A stretch of 64,000 nt of DNA from Bolinopsis microptera (Eukaryota; Ctenophora; Tentaculata; Lobata; Bolinopsidae). Under the pieces are notes generated by a model. It made no database searches and was not told the origin of the DNA. It saw only the letters and a program-made list of their open reading frames with translations. Location of the stretch: NCBI RefSeq assembly GCF_026151205.1, contig NW_026971782.1:1-64000 (forward strand), given 5' to 3'. Positions 28,101-42,500 of this stretch are shown piece after piece. Each line of letters starts with the position of its first letter. Positions within the stretch are counted from its first letter, which is position 1. A program made the translations under genes and the position numbers.

Positions 28101-30540
28101 ACGCTCTAAGTTATTAATTAAAGAACCTCTCAGTCTCACCCTCTCAGATTTTCAACGCTCCGTTCATTTTTATAGCTTTATTATTTTTATCTTTTACTAC
28201 ACTTACTAACACGTGCTTTACAAAGGAGCAATAGTTTGCGGAGGCATTCTAGAACGGTATATATTTTAGCTTTCAGTTTCTGTTTCATTATCTTAAAATT
28301 TATTCCGCTTTTATTTTTATTTCCACTCTCGATTCCTTGCTAGCAGTCCGGTTAATTTAGTACCTTTAGTGGGTCTCATTTTATCATTAGCTCTAATTAA
28401 AGAACCTCTCACCCTCTCAGAAAACTCCGTTTGGAGATATTCATATTCCTTATTACGCTCTAAGTTATTAATTAAAGAACCTCTCAGTCTCACCCTCTCA
28501 GATTTTCAACGCTCCGTTCATTTTTATAGCTTTATTATTTTTATCTTTTACTACACTTACTAACACGTGCTTTACAAAGGAGCAATAGTTTGCGGAGGCA
28601 TTCTAGAACGGTATATATTTTAGCTTTCAGTTTCTGTTTCATTATCTTAAAATTTATTCCGCTTTTATTTTTATTTCCACTCTCGATTCCTTGCTAGCAG
28701 TCCGGTTAATTTAGTACCTTTAGTGGGTCTCATTTTATCATTAGCTCTAATTAAAGAACCTCTCACCCTCTCAGAAAACTCCGTTTGGAGATATTCATAT
28801 TCCTTATTACGCTCTAAGTTATTAATTAAAGAACCTCTCAGTCTCACCCTCTCAGATTTTCAACGCTCCGTTCATTTTTATAGCTTTATTATTTTTATCT
28901 TTTTACTACACTTACTAACACGTGCTTTACAAAGGAGCAATAGTTTGCGGAGGCATTCTAGAACGGTATATATTTTAGCTTTCAGTTTCTGTTTCATTAT
29001 CTTAAAATTTATTCCGCTTTTATTTTTATTTCCACTCTCGATTCCTTGCTAGCAGTCCGGTTAATTTAGTACCTTTAGTGGGTCTCATTTTATCATTAGC
29101 TCTAATTAAAGAACCTCTCACCCTCTCAGAAAACTCCGTTTGGAGATATTCATATTCCTTATTACGCTCTAAGTTATTAATTAAAGAACCTCTCAGTCTC
29201 ACCCTCTCAGATTTTCAACGCTCCGTTCATTTTTATAGCTTTATTATTTTTATCTTTTTACTACACTTACTAACACGTGCTTTACAAAGGAGCAATAGTT
29301 TGCGGAGGCATTCTAGAACGGTATATATTTTAGCTTTCAGTTTCTGTTTCATTATCTTAAAATTTATTCCGCTTTTATTTTATTTCCACTCTCGATTCCT
29401 TGCTAGCAGTCCGGTTAATTTAGTACCTTTAGTGGGTCTCATTTTATCATTAGCTCTAATTAAAGAACCTCTCACCCTCTCAGAAAACTCCGTTTGGAGA
29501 TATTCATATTCCTTATTACGCTCTAAGTTATTAATTAAAGAACCTCTCAGTCTCACCCTCTCAGATTTCAACGCTCCGTTCATTTTTATAGCTTTATTAT
29601 TTTTATCTTTTTACTACACTTACTAACACGTGCTTTACAAAGGAGCAATAGTTTGCGGAGGCATTCTAGAACGGTATATATTTTAGCTTTCAGTTTCTGT
29701 TTCATTATCTTAAAATTTATTCCGCTTTTATTTTTATTTCCACTCTCGATTCCTTGCTAGCAGTCCGGTTAATTTAGTACCTTTAGTGGGTCTCATTTTA
29801 TCATTAGCTCTAATTAAAGAACCTCTCACCCTCTCAGAAAACTCCGTTTGGAGATATTCATATTCCTTATTACGCTCTAAGTTATTAATTAAAGAACCTC
29901 TCAGTCTCACCCTCTCAGATTTTCAACGCTCCGTTCATTTTTATAGCTTTATTATTTTTATCTTTTTACTACACTTACTAACACGTGCTTTACAAAGGAG
30001 CAATAGTTTGCGGAGGCATTCTAGAACGGTATATATTTTAGCTTTCAGTTTCTGTTTCATTATCTTAAAATTTATTCCGCTTTTATTTTTATTTCCACTC
30101 TCGATTCCTTGCTAGCAGTCCGGTTAATTTAGTACCTTTAGTGGGTCTCATTTTATCATTAGCTCTAATTAAAGAACCTCTCACCCTCTCAGAAAACTCC
30201 GTTTGGAGATATTCATATTCCTTATTACGCTCTAAGTTATTAATTAAAGAACCTCTCAGTCTCACCCTCTCAGATTTTCAACGCTCCGTTCATTTTTATA
30301 GCTTTATTATTTTTATCTTTTTACTACACTTACTAACACGTGCTTTACAAAGGAGCAATAGTTTGCGGAGGCATTCTAGAACGGTATATATTTTAGCTTT
30401 CAGTTTCTGTTTCATTATCTTAAAATTTATTCCGCTTTTATTTTTATTTCCACTCTCGATTCCTTGCTAGCAGTCCGGTTAATTTAGTACCTTTAGTGGG
30501 TCTCATTTTATCATTAGCTCTAATTAAAGAACCTCTCACC

Positions 30541-33500
30541 CTCTCAGAAAAACTCCGTTTGAGATATTCATATTCCTTATTACGCTCTAAGTTATTAATT
30601 AAAGAACCTCTCAGTCTCACCCTCTCAGATTTTCAACGCTCCGTTCATTTTTATAGCTTTATTATTTTTATCTTTTTACTACACTTACTAACACGTGCTT
30701 TACAAAGGAGCAATAGTTTTGCGGAGGCATTCTAGAACGGTAATATATTTTAGCTTTCAGTTTCTGTTTCATTATCTTACAATTTATTCCGCTTTTATTT
30801 TTATTTCCACTCTCGATTCCTTGCTAGCAGTCCGGTTAATTTAGTACCTTTAGTGGGTCTCATTTTATCATTAGCTCTAATTAAAGAACCTCTCACCCTC
30901 TCAGAAAACTCCGTTTGGAGATATTCATATTCCTTATTACGCTCTAAGTTATTAATTAAAGAACCTCTCAGTCTCACCCTCTCAGATTTTCAACGCTCCG
31001 TTCATTTTTATAGCTTTATTATTTTTATCTTTTTACTACACTTACTAACACGTGCTTACAAAGGAGCAATAGTTTGCGGAGGCATTCTAGAACGGTATAT
31101 ATTTTAGCTTTCAGTTTCTGTTTCATTATCTTAAAATTTATTCCGCTTTTATTTTTATTTCCACTCTCGATTCCTTGCTAGCAGTCCGGTTAATTTAGTA
31201 CCTTTAGTGGGTCTCATTTTATCATTAGCTCTAATTAAAGAACCTCTCACCCTCTCAGAAAACTCCGTTTGGAGATATTCATATTCTTATTACGCTCTAA
31301 GTTATTAATTAAAGAACCTCTCAGTCTCACCCTCTCAGATTTTCAACGCTCCGTTCATTTTTATAGCTTTATTATTTTATCTTTTTTACTACACTTACTA
31401 CACGTGCTTTACAAAGGAGCAATAGTTTGCGGAGGCATTCTAGAACGGTATATATTTTAGCTTTCAGTTTCAGTTTCATTATCTTAAAATTATTCCGCTT
31501 TTATTTTTATTTCCACTCTCGATTCCTTGCTAGCAGTCCGGTTAATTTAGTACCTTTAGTGGGTCTCATTTTATCATTAGCTCTAATTAAAGAACCTCTC
31601 ACCCTCTCAGAAAACTCCGTTTGGGGAGATATTCATATTCCTTATTACGCTCTAAGTTATTAATTAAAGAACCTCTCAGTCTCACCCTCTCAGATTTCAA
31701 CGCTCGTTTCATTTTTTTACGCTTTATTATTTTTATCTTTTTACTACACTTACTAACACGTGACTTTACAAAGGAGCAATAGTTTTGCGGTGGCATTCTA
31801 GAACGGTATTATATTTTAGCTTTCTGTTTCTGTTTCATATCTTAAATTTATTCCGCTTTTATTTTTATTTCCACTCTCGATTCCTTGTAGCATTCCGGTT
31901 AATTTGTACCTTTAGTGGCGTCTCATTTTATCTTAGCTCTAATTAAAGAACTCTCACCCTCTCAGGAAAACTCGTTTGGAGATATTCATATTCCTTTATT
32001 ACGCTCTTGTATTAATTAAAGAACTCTCAGTCACACCTCTCAGATTTTCAACGCTCCGTTTCATTTTTATATGCCTTTATTATTTTTATCTTTATACTAC
32101 ACTTACCTAAACACGTGCCTTTACAAAGGAGAATAGTTTGGGAGGCATTCTAGAACGGTATATATTTTAGCTTTCAGGTTTCTGTTTCATTATCTAAAAT
32201 GTATTCCGCTTTTATTTTTATTTCCACTCCCGATTCATTGCTTTAGCTCAGTCCGGTTAATTTAGTACCTTTAGCTGGGTCTCATTTTATCATTAGCTCT
32301 AATTAAAGAACCTCTCACCCTCTCAGAAAAACTCCGTTTGGAGATATTCATATTCCTTATTACGCTCTAAGTTATTAATTAAAGAACCTCTCAGTCTCAC
32401 CCTCTCAGATTTTCAACGCTCTCGTTCATTTTTATAGCTTTATTATTTTTTATCTTTTTACTACACTTACTAACACGTGCTTTACAAAGGAGCAATAGTT
32501 TGCGGAGGCATTCTAGAACGGTATATATTTTAGCTTTCAGTTTCTGTTTCATTATCTTAAAATTTATTCCGCTTTTATTTTTATTTCCACTCTCGATTCC
32601 TTGCTAGCAGTCCGGTTAATTTAGTACCTTTAGTGGGTCTCATTTATCATTAGCTCTAATTAAAGAACCTCTCACCCTCTCAGAAAACTCCGTTTGGAGA
32701 TATTCATATTCCTTATTACGCTCTATTTATTAATTAAAGAACCTCTCAGTCTCACCCTCTCAGATTTTCAACGCTCCGTTCATTTTTATAGCTTTATTAT
32801 TTTTATCTTTTTACTACACTTACTAACACGTGCTTTACAAAGGAGCAATAGTTTGCGGAGGCATTCTAGAACGGTATATATTTTAGCTTTCAGTTTCTGT
32901 TTCATTATCTTAAAAATTTATTCCGCTTTTATTTTTATTTCCACTCTCGATTCCTTGCTAGCAGTCCGTTAATTTAGTAACCTTTAGTGGGTCTCATTTT
33001 ATCATTAGCTTCTAATTAAAGAGACCTCTCAACCCTCTCAGAAAACTCCGTTTTGGAGATATTCATAATCCTTATTACGCTCTAAGTTATTAATTAAAGA
33101 ACCTCTCAGTCTCGACCCTCTCAGATTTTCAACGCTCCGTTCATTTTTATAGCTTTATTATTTTTAACTTTTTACTACACTTACTAACACGTGCTTTACA
33201 AAGGAGCATTAGTTTGCGGAGGCATTCTAGAACGGTATATATTTTAGCTTTTCAGTTTCTGTTTCATTATCTTAAAATTTATTCCGCTTTTATTTTATTT
33301 CCACTCTCGATTCCTTGCTAGCAGTCCGTTAATTTAGTACCTTTAGTGGGTCTCATTTTATCATTAGCTCTAATTAAAAGAACCTCTCACCCTCTCAGAA
33401 AACTCCGTTTGGAGATATTCATATTCCTTATTACGCTCTAGTTATTAATTAAAGAACCTCTCAGTCTCACCCTCTCAGATTTTCAACGCTCCGTTCATTT

Positions 33501-36500
33501 TTATAGCTTTATTATTTTTAATCTTTTTTACTACACTTACTAACACGTGCTTTACAAAGGAGCAATAGTTTTGCGGAGGCATTCTAGAACGGTATATAAT
33601 TTAGCTTTCAGTTTCTGTTTCATTATCTTAAAATTTATTCCGCTTTTATTTTTATTTCCACTCTCGATTCCTTGCTAGCAGTCCGGTTAATTAGTACCTT
33701 TAGTGGGTCCTCATTTATCATTAGCTCTATTATAAGAACCTCTCACCCTCTCAGAAAACTCCGTTTGGAGATATTCATATTCCTTAGTTCGCTCTGAAGT
33801 TTTTAATTAAAGAACCTCTCAGTCTCACCCTCTCAGATTTTTCAACGCTCCGTTCATTTTTATAGCTTTATTAATTTTTATCTTTTTACTACACTTACTA
33901 ACACGTGCTTTACAAAGGAGCAATAGTTTGCGGAGGCATTCTAGAACGGTATATATTTAGCTTTCAGTTTTCTGTTTCATTTCTTAAGATTTTATTCCGC
34001 TTTTATTTTATTTCCACTCTCGATTCCTTGCTAGCAGTCCGGTTAATTTAGTACCTTTAGTGGGTCTCATTTTATCATTAGCTCTAATTAAAGAACCTCT
34101 CACCCTCTCAGAAAACTCCGTTTGGAGATATTCATATTCCTTATTACGCTCTAAGTTATTAATTAAAGAACCTCTCAGTCTCACCCTCTCAGATTTTCAA
34201 CGCTCCGTTCATTTTATAGCTTTATTATTTTTATCTTTTTACTACACTTACTAACACGTGCTTTACAAAGGAGCAATAGTTTGCGGAGGCATTCTAGAAC
34301 GGTATATATTTTAGCTTTCAGTTTCTGTTTCATTATCTTAAAATTTTATTCCGCTTTTATTTTATTTCCACTCTCGATTCCTTGCTAGCAGTCCGGTTAA
34401 TTTAGTACCTTTAGTGGGTCTCATTTATCATTAGCTCTAATTAAAGAACCTCTCACCCTCTCAGAAAACTCCGTTTGGGAGATATTCATATTCCTTATTA
34501 CGCTCTAAGTTATTAATTAAAGAACCTCTCAGTCTCACCCTCTCAGATTTTCATCGCTCCGTTCATTTTTATACTTTATTATTTTATCTTTTTACTACAC
34601 TTACTAACACGTGCTTTACAAAGGAGCAATAGTTTGCGGAGGCTTTCTAGAACGGTATATATTTTAGCTTTCAGTTTCTGTTTTCATTATCTTAAAATTT
34701 ATTCCGCTTTTATTTTATTTCCACTCTCGATTCCTTGCTAGCAGTCCGGTTAATTTAGTACCTTTAGTGGGTCTCATTTTATCATTAGCTCTAATTAAAG
34801 AACCTCTCACCCTCTCAGAAAACTCCGTTTGGAGATATTCATATTCCTTATTACGCTCTAAGTTATTAATTAAAGAACCTCTCAGTCTCACCCTCTCAGA
34901 TTTTCAACGCTCCGTTCATTTTTATAGCTTTATTATTTTTATCTTTTTACTACACTTACTAACACGTGCTTTACAAAGGAGCAATAGTTTGCGGAGGCAT
35001 TCTAGAACGGTATATATTTTAGCTTTCAGTTTCTGTTTTCATTATCTTAAAATTTATCCGCTTTTATTTTTATTTCCACGCTCGATTCCTTGCTAGCAGT
35101 CCGGTTAATTTAGTACCTTTAGTGGGTCTCATTTTATCATTAGCTCTAATTAAAGAACCTCTCACCCGTCTCAGAAAACTCCGTTTGGAGATATTCATAT
35201 TCCTTATTACGCTCTAAGTTATTAATTAAAGAACCTCTCAGTCTCACCCTCTCAGATTTTCAACGCTCCGTCATTTTTATAGCTTTATTATTTTTATCTT
35301 TTACTACAACTTACTAACACTGCTTTACAAAAGTAGCAATAGTTTTGCGGAGGCATTCTAGAACGGTATATATTTTAGCTTTCAGTTCTGTTTCATTATC
35401 TAAAATTTATTCCGCTTTTATTATTTATTTCCACTCTCGATTCCTTGCTAGCAGTCCGGTTAATTTAGTACCTTTAGTGGGTCCTCATTTATCATTAGCT
35501 CTAATTAAAGAACCTCTCACCCTCTCAGAAAACTCCGTTTGGAGATATTCATATTCCTTATTACGCTCTAAGTTATTAATTAAAGAACCTCTCAGTCTCA
35601 CCCTCTCAGATTTTCAACGCTCCGTTCATTTTTATAGCTTTATTATTTTTATCTTTTTACTACACTTACTAACACGTGCTTTACAAAGGAGCAATAGTTT
35701 TGGCGGAGGCATTCTAGAACGGTATATATTTTAGCTTTCAGTTTTCTGTTTCATTATCTTAAAAATTTTTCCGCTTTTATTTTTATTTCCACTCTCGATT
35801 CCTTGCTAGCAGTCCGGTTAATTTAGTACCTTTAGTGGGTCTCATTTTATCATTAGCTCTAAATAAAGAACCTCTCACCCTCTCAGTAAACTCCGTTTGG
35901 AGATATTCATATTCCTTATTACGCTCTAAGTTATTAATTAAAAACCTCTTCAGTCTCACCCTCTCAGATTTTCAACGCTCCGTTCATTTTTAGCTTTTAT
36001 TATTTTTATCTTTTTACTACACTTACTAACACTTGCTTTACAAGGAGCAATAGTTTGCGGAGGCATTCTAGAACTTATATATTTTAGCTTTCAGTTTCTG
36101 TTTCATTATCTTAAAATTTATTCCGCTTTATTTTTATTTCCACTCTCGATTCCTTGCTAGCAGTCCGTTAATTTAGTACCTTTAGTGGGTCTCAGTTTAT
36201 CATTAGCTCTAATTAAAGAACCTCTCACCCCTCCAGAAAACTCCGTTTGGAGATATTCATATTCCTTATTACGCTCTAAGTTTATTATTAAAGAACCTCT
36301 CAGTCTCACCCTCTCAGATTTTCAACGCTCCGTCATTTTTATAGCTTTATTTTTTATCTTTTTTACTACACTTACTAACACGTGCTTTACAAAGAGCAAT
36401 AGTTTGCGGAGGCATTCTAGAACGGTATATATTTTAGCTTTCAGTTCTGTTTCATTATCTTAAAATTTATTCCGCTTTTATTTTTATTTCCACTCTCGAT

Positions 36501-39500
36501 TCCTTGCTAGCAGTCCGGTTAATTTAGTACCTTTAGTGGGTCTCATTTAATCATTAGCTCTAATTAATGAACCTCTCACCCTCTCAGAAAACTCCGTTTG
36601 GAGATATTCATATTCCTTATTACGCTCTAAGTTATTAATTAAAGAACCTCTCAGTCTCACCCTCTCAGATTTTCAACGCTCCGTTCATTTTTATAGCTTT
36701 ATTATTTTTATCTTTTTACTACACTTACTAACACGTGCTTTACAAAGGATCAATAGTTTGCGAGGCATTCTAGAACGGTATATATTTTAGCTTTCAGTTT
36801 CTGTTTCATTATCTTAAAAATTTATTCCGCTTTTATTTTTATTTCCACTCGATTCCTTGCTAGCAGTCCGGTTAATTTAGTACCTTTAGTGGGTCTCATT
36901 TTATCATTAGCTCTAAATTAAAGAACCTCTCACCCTCTCAGAAACTCCGTTTGGAGATATTCATATTCCTTATTACGCTCTAAGTTATTAATTAAAGAAC
37001 CTCTCAGTCTCACCCTCTCAGATTTTCAACGCTCCGTTCATTTTTATAGCTTTATTATTTTTATCTTTTTACTACACTTACTAACACACGTGCTTTACAA
37101 AGGAGCAATAGTTTGCGGGAGGCATTCTAGAACGGTATATATTTTAGCTTCAGTTTCTGTTTCATTATCTTAAATTTATTCGCTTTTATTTTTATTTCCA
37201 CTCTCGATTCCTTGCTAGCAGTCCGGTTAATTTAGTACTTTAGTGGGTCTCATTTTATCATTAGCTCTATTAAAGAACCTCTCACCCTCTCAGAAAACTC
37301 CGTTTGGAGATATTCATATTCCTTATTACCTCTAAGTTATTAATTAAAGAACCTCTCAGTCTCACCCTCTCAGATTTTCAACGCTCCGTTCATTTTTATA
37401 GCTTTATTATTTTTATCTTTTACTACACTTACTACACGTGCTTTACAAAGGAGCAATATTTGCGGAGGCATTCTAGAACGGTATATATTTTAGCTTTCAG
37501 TTTCTGTTCATTATCTTAAAATTTATTCCGCTTTTATTTTTATTTCCACTCTCGATTCCTTGCTATCAGTCCGGTTAATTTAGTACCTTTAGTGGGGTCT
37601 CATTTATCATTAGCTCTATTAAAGAACCTCTCACCCTCTCAGAAAAACCCGTTTGGGAGATATTCATATTCCTTATTACGCTCTAAGTTATTAATTAAAG
37701 AACCTCTCAGTCTCACCCTCTCAGATTTTCAACGCTCCGTTCATTTTTATAGCTTTATTATTTTATCTTTTACTACACTTACTAACACGTGCTTTACAAA
37801 GGACAATAGTTTGCGGAGGCATTCTAGAACGTATATATTTTAGCTTTCAGTTTTCTGTTTCATTATCTTAAAATTTATTCCGCTTTATTTTTATTTCCAC
37901 TCTCGATCCTTGCTAGCAGTCCGGTTAATTTTAGTACCTTTAGGTGGGTCTCATATTATCATTAGCTCTAATTAAAGAACCTCTCACCCTCTCAGAAAAC
38001 TCCGTTTGGAGATATTCATATTTCCTTATTACGCTCTAAGTTATTAATTAAAGAACCTCTCAGTCTCACCCTCTCAGATTTTCAACGCTCCGTTCATTTT
38101 ATAGCTTTATTATTTTTATCTTTTTACTACACTTACTAACACGTGCTTTACAAAGGAGCAATAGTTTGCGGAGGCCATTCTAGAACGGTATATATTTTAG
38201 CTTTCAGTTCTGTTTCATTATCTTAAAATTTATTCCGCTTTATTTTTATTTCCACTCTCGATTCCTTGCTAGCAGTCCGGTTAATTTAGTACCTTTAGTG
38301 GGTCCTCATTTTATCATTAGCTCTAATTAAAGAACCTCTCACCCTCTCAGAAAACTCCGTTTGGAGATATTCATATTCCTTATTACGCTCTAAGTTATTA
38401 ATTAAAGAAACCTCTCAGTCTCACCCTGCTCGAGATTTTAACGCTCCGTTCATTTTTATAGCTTTATTATTTTTATCTTTTTACTACACTTACTAACACG
38501 TGGCTTTACAAAGGAGCAATAGTTTGCGGAGGCATTCTAGAACGGTATAGTTTTTAGCTTTCAGTTCTGTTTCATTATCTTAAAATTTATTCCGCTTTTT
38601 TTTTATTTCCACTCTCGATTCCTTGCTAGCAGTCCCGGTTAATTTAGTACCTTTATGGGTCTCATTTTATCATTAGCTCTAATTAAGAACCTCTCACCCT
38701 CTCAGAAAACTCCGTTTTTGAGATATTCATATTCCTATTTACGCCTAAGTTATTAATTAAAGAACCTCTCAGTTCTCACCCTCTCAGATTTTCAACGCTC
38801 CGTTCATTTTTTATAGCTTTATTATTTTTATCTAGTTTACTACACTTACTAACACGTGCTTTACAAAGGAGCAATAGTTTGCGGAGGCATTCTAGAACGG
38901 TATATATTTTAGCTTTCAGTTTCTGTTTCATTATCTTAAAATTTTATTCCGCTTTTATTTTTATTTCCACTCTCGATTCCTTGCTAGCAGTCCCGGTTAA
39001 TTTAGTACCTTTAGTGGGTCTCATTTTTTCATTAGCTCTAATTAAAGAACCTCTCACCCTCTCAGAAAACTCCGTTTGGAGATATTCATATTCCTTATTA
39101 CGCTCTAAGTTATAAGTAAAGAACCTCTCAGTCTCACCCTCGTCAGATTTTCAATCGCTCCGTTCTTTTTATAGCTTTTATTATTTTTATCTTTTTACTA
39201 CACTTACTAACACGTGCTTTACAAAGGAGCAATAGTTTGCGGAGGCATTCTAGAACGGTATATATTTTAGCTTCAGTTCTGTTTCATTATCTTAAAATTT
39301 ATCCGCTTTATTTTTATTTCCACTCTCGATTCCTTGCTAGCAGTCCGTTAATTTAGTACCTTTAGTGGGTCTCATTTTATCATTAGCTCTAATTAAAGAA
39401 CCTCTCACCCTCTCAGAAAACTCCGTTTGGAGATATTCATATTCCTTATTACGCTCTAAGTTATTAATTAAAGAACCTCTCAGTCTCACCCTCTCATATT

Positions 39501-42500
39501 TTCAACGCTCCGTTCATTTTTATTAGCTTTTATTATTTTTTATCTTTTTTACTACACTTACTAACACGTGCTTACAAAGGAGCAATAGTTTGCGGAGGCA
39601 TTCTAGAACGGTATATATTTTAGCTTTCAGTTTCTGTTTCATTATCTTAAAATTTATTCCGCTTTTATTTTTATTTCCAACTCTCGATTCCTTGCTAGCA
39701 GTCCGGTTAATTTAGTACCTTTAGTGGGTCTCATTTTATCATTAGCTCTAATAAAAGAACCTCTCACCCTCTCAGAAAACTCCGTTTTGGAGATATTCAG
39801 TATTCCTTATTACGCTCTAAGTTATTAATTAAAGAACCTCTCAGGTCTCACCCTCTCAGATTTTCAACGCTCCGTTCATTTTATAGCTTTTATTATTTTA
39901 TCTTTTTACTACACTTACTAAACGTGCTTTACAAAGGAGCAATAGTTTGCGGAGGCATTCTAGAACGGTATATATTTTAGCTTTCAGTTTCTGTTTCATT
40001 ATCTTAAAATTTATTCCGCTTTTATTTTATTTCCACTCTCGATTCCTTGCTAGCAGTCCGGTTAATTTAGTACCTTTAGTGGGTCTCATTTTATCATAAG
40101 CTCTAATTAAAGAACCTCTCACCCTCTCAGAAAACTCCGTTTGGAGATATTCATATTCCTTATTACGCTCTAAGTTATTAATTAAAGAACCTCTAGTCTC
40201 ATCACCCTCTCAGATTTTCAACGCTCCGTTCATTTTTATAGCTTTATTATTTTTATCTTTTTACTACACTTACTAACACGTGCTTTAACAAAGGAGCAAT
40301 AGTTTTGCGAGGCATTTCTATAACGGTATATATTTTAGCTTTCAGTTTCTGTTTCATTATCTTAAAATTTATTCCGCTTTTATTTTTATTTCCACTCTCG
40401 ATTCCTTGCTAGCAGTCCGGTTAATTAGTACCTTTAGTGGGTCTCATTTTATCATTAGCTCTAATTAAAGAACCTCTCACCCTCTCAGAAAACTCCGTTT
40501 GGAGATATTCATATTCCTTATTACGCTCTAAGTTATTAATTAAAGAACCTCTCAGTCTCACCCTCTCATATTTTCAACTCTCCGTCATTTTTATAGCTTT
40601 ATTATTTTTATCTTTTACTACACTTACTAACACGTGCTTTACAAAGGAGCAATAGTTTGCGGAGGCATTCTAGAACGGTATATATTTTAGCTTTCAGTTT
40701 CTGTTTCATTATCTTAAAATTTATTCCGCTTTTATTTTATTTCCACTCTCGATTCCTTGCTAGCAGTCCGGTTAATTTAGTACCTTTAGTGGTCTCATTT
40801 TATCATTAGCTCTAATTAAAGAACTCTCACCCTCTCAGAAAACTCCGTTTGGAGATATTCATATTCCTTATTACGCTCTAAGTTTTAATTTAAAGAACCT
40901 CTCAGTCTCACCCTCTCAGATTTTCAACGCTCCGTTCATTTTTATAGCTTTAATTATTTTTATCTTTTTACTACACTTTACTAACACGTCTTTACAAAGG
41001 AGCAATAGTTTGCGGAGGCATTCTAGAACGGTAATATATTTTAGCTTTCAGTTTCTGTTTCATATCTTAAAATTTATTCCGCTTTTATTTTTATTTCCCC
41101 ACTCTCGATTCCTTGCTAGCAGTCCGGTTAATTTAGTACCTTTAGTGGTCTCATTTTATCATTAGCTCTAATTAAAGAACCTCTCACCCTCTCAGAAAAC
41201 TCCGTTTGGAGATATTCATATTCCGTATTACGCTCTAAGTTATTAATTAAAGAACCTCTCAGTCTCACCCTCTCAGATTTTCAACGCTCCGTTCATTTTT
41301 ATAGCTTTATTATTTTTATCTTTTTACTACACTTACTAACACGTGCTTTACAAAGGAGCAATAGTTTGCGGAGGCATTCTGGAACGGTATATATTTAGCT
41401 TTCAGTTCTGTTTCATTATCTTAAAATTTATTCCGCTTTTATTTTTATTCACTCTCGAATTCCTTGCTAGCAGTCCGGTTAATTTAGTACCTTTTAGTGG
41501 GTCTCATTTTATCATTAGCTCTAATTAAAGACCTCTCACCCTCTCAGAAAACTCCGTTTTGGGATATTCATATTCCTTATAACGCTCTAAGTTATTAATT
41601 AAAGAACCTCTCAGTCTCACCCTCTCAGATTTTCAACGCTCCGTTCATTTTTATAGCTTTATTATTTTTATCTTTTTACTACACTTACTAACACGTGCTT
41701 TTACAAAGGAGCAATAGTTTGCGGAGGCATTCTAGAACGTATATATTTTAGCTTTCATTTCTGTTTCATTATCTTAAATTTATTCCGCTTTTATTTTTAT
41801 TTCCACTCTCGATCCTTGCTAGCAGTCCGGTTAATTTAGTACCTTAGTGGGTCTCATTTTATCATTAGCTCTAATTAAAGAACCTCTCACCCTCTCAGAA
41901 AACTCCGTTTGGAGATATTCATATCCTTATTACGCTCTAAGTTATTAATTAAAGAACCTCTCAGTCTCACCCTCTCAGATTTTCAACGCTCCGTTCATTT
42001 TTAATAGCTTATTATTTTATCTTTTTACTACACTTACTAACACGTGCTTTACAAAGGAGGCAATAGTTTGCGGAGGCATTCTAGAACGGTATATATTTTA
42101 GCTTTCAGTTTCTGTTTCATTATCTTAAATTTATTCCGCTTTTATTTTTATTTCCACTCTCGATTCCTTGCTAGCAGTCCGGTTAATTTAGTACCTTTAG
42201 TGGGTCTCATTTTATCATTAGCTCTAATTAAAGAACCTCTCACCCTCTCAGAAAACTCCGTTTGGAGATATTCATATTCCTTATTACGCTCTAAGTTATT
42301 ATTAAAGAACCTCTCAGTCTCACCCTCTCAGATTTTCAACGCTCCGTTCATTTTTATAGCTTTATTATTTTTATCTTTTACTACACTTACTAACACGTGC
42401 TTTACAAAGGAGCAATAGTTTGCGGAGGCATTCTAGAACGGTATATATTTTAGCTTTCAGTTTCTGTTTCATTAATCTTAAAATTTATTCCGCTTTTATT

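Larger units (their letters stand above)
8780..30540 (+). repeat. Family A homogeneous core, about 61 near-identical monomers
   Basis: From 8847 to 30496 there are 61 monomer steps, 355 bp each except six of 354 bp. The six exceptions each lack one T in a T run, near 10519, 21425, 28193, 28547, 29380 and 29567. At the left edge one T is gained near 9121 and one is lost near 9198. I saw no base substitution between 9200 and 30500. Such uniformity over about 21.6 kb would mean very recent amplification or strong homogenisation if real. It would also arise if the assembler copied one consensus unit repeatedly. Confidence 0.95.

Noticed and set aside
29078..29626. A 182-codon frame spanning more than one A monomer.
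   Set aside because: It exists only because T runs near 29380 and 29567 are each one base short, which joins frames from two adjacent units. It is a by-product of indels in a satellite.
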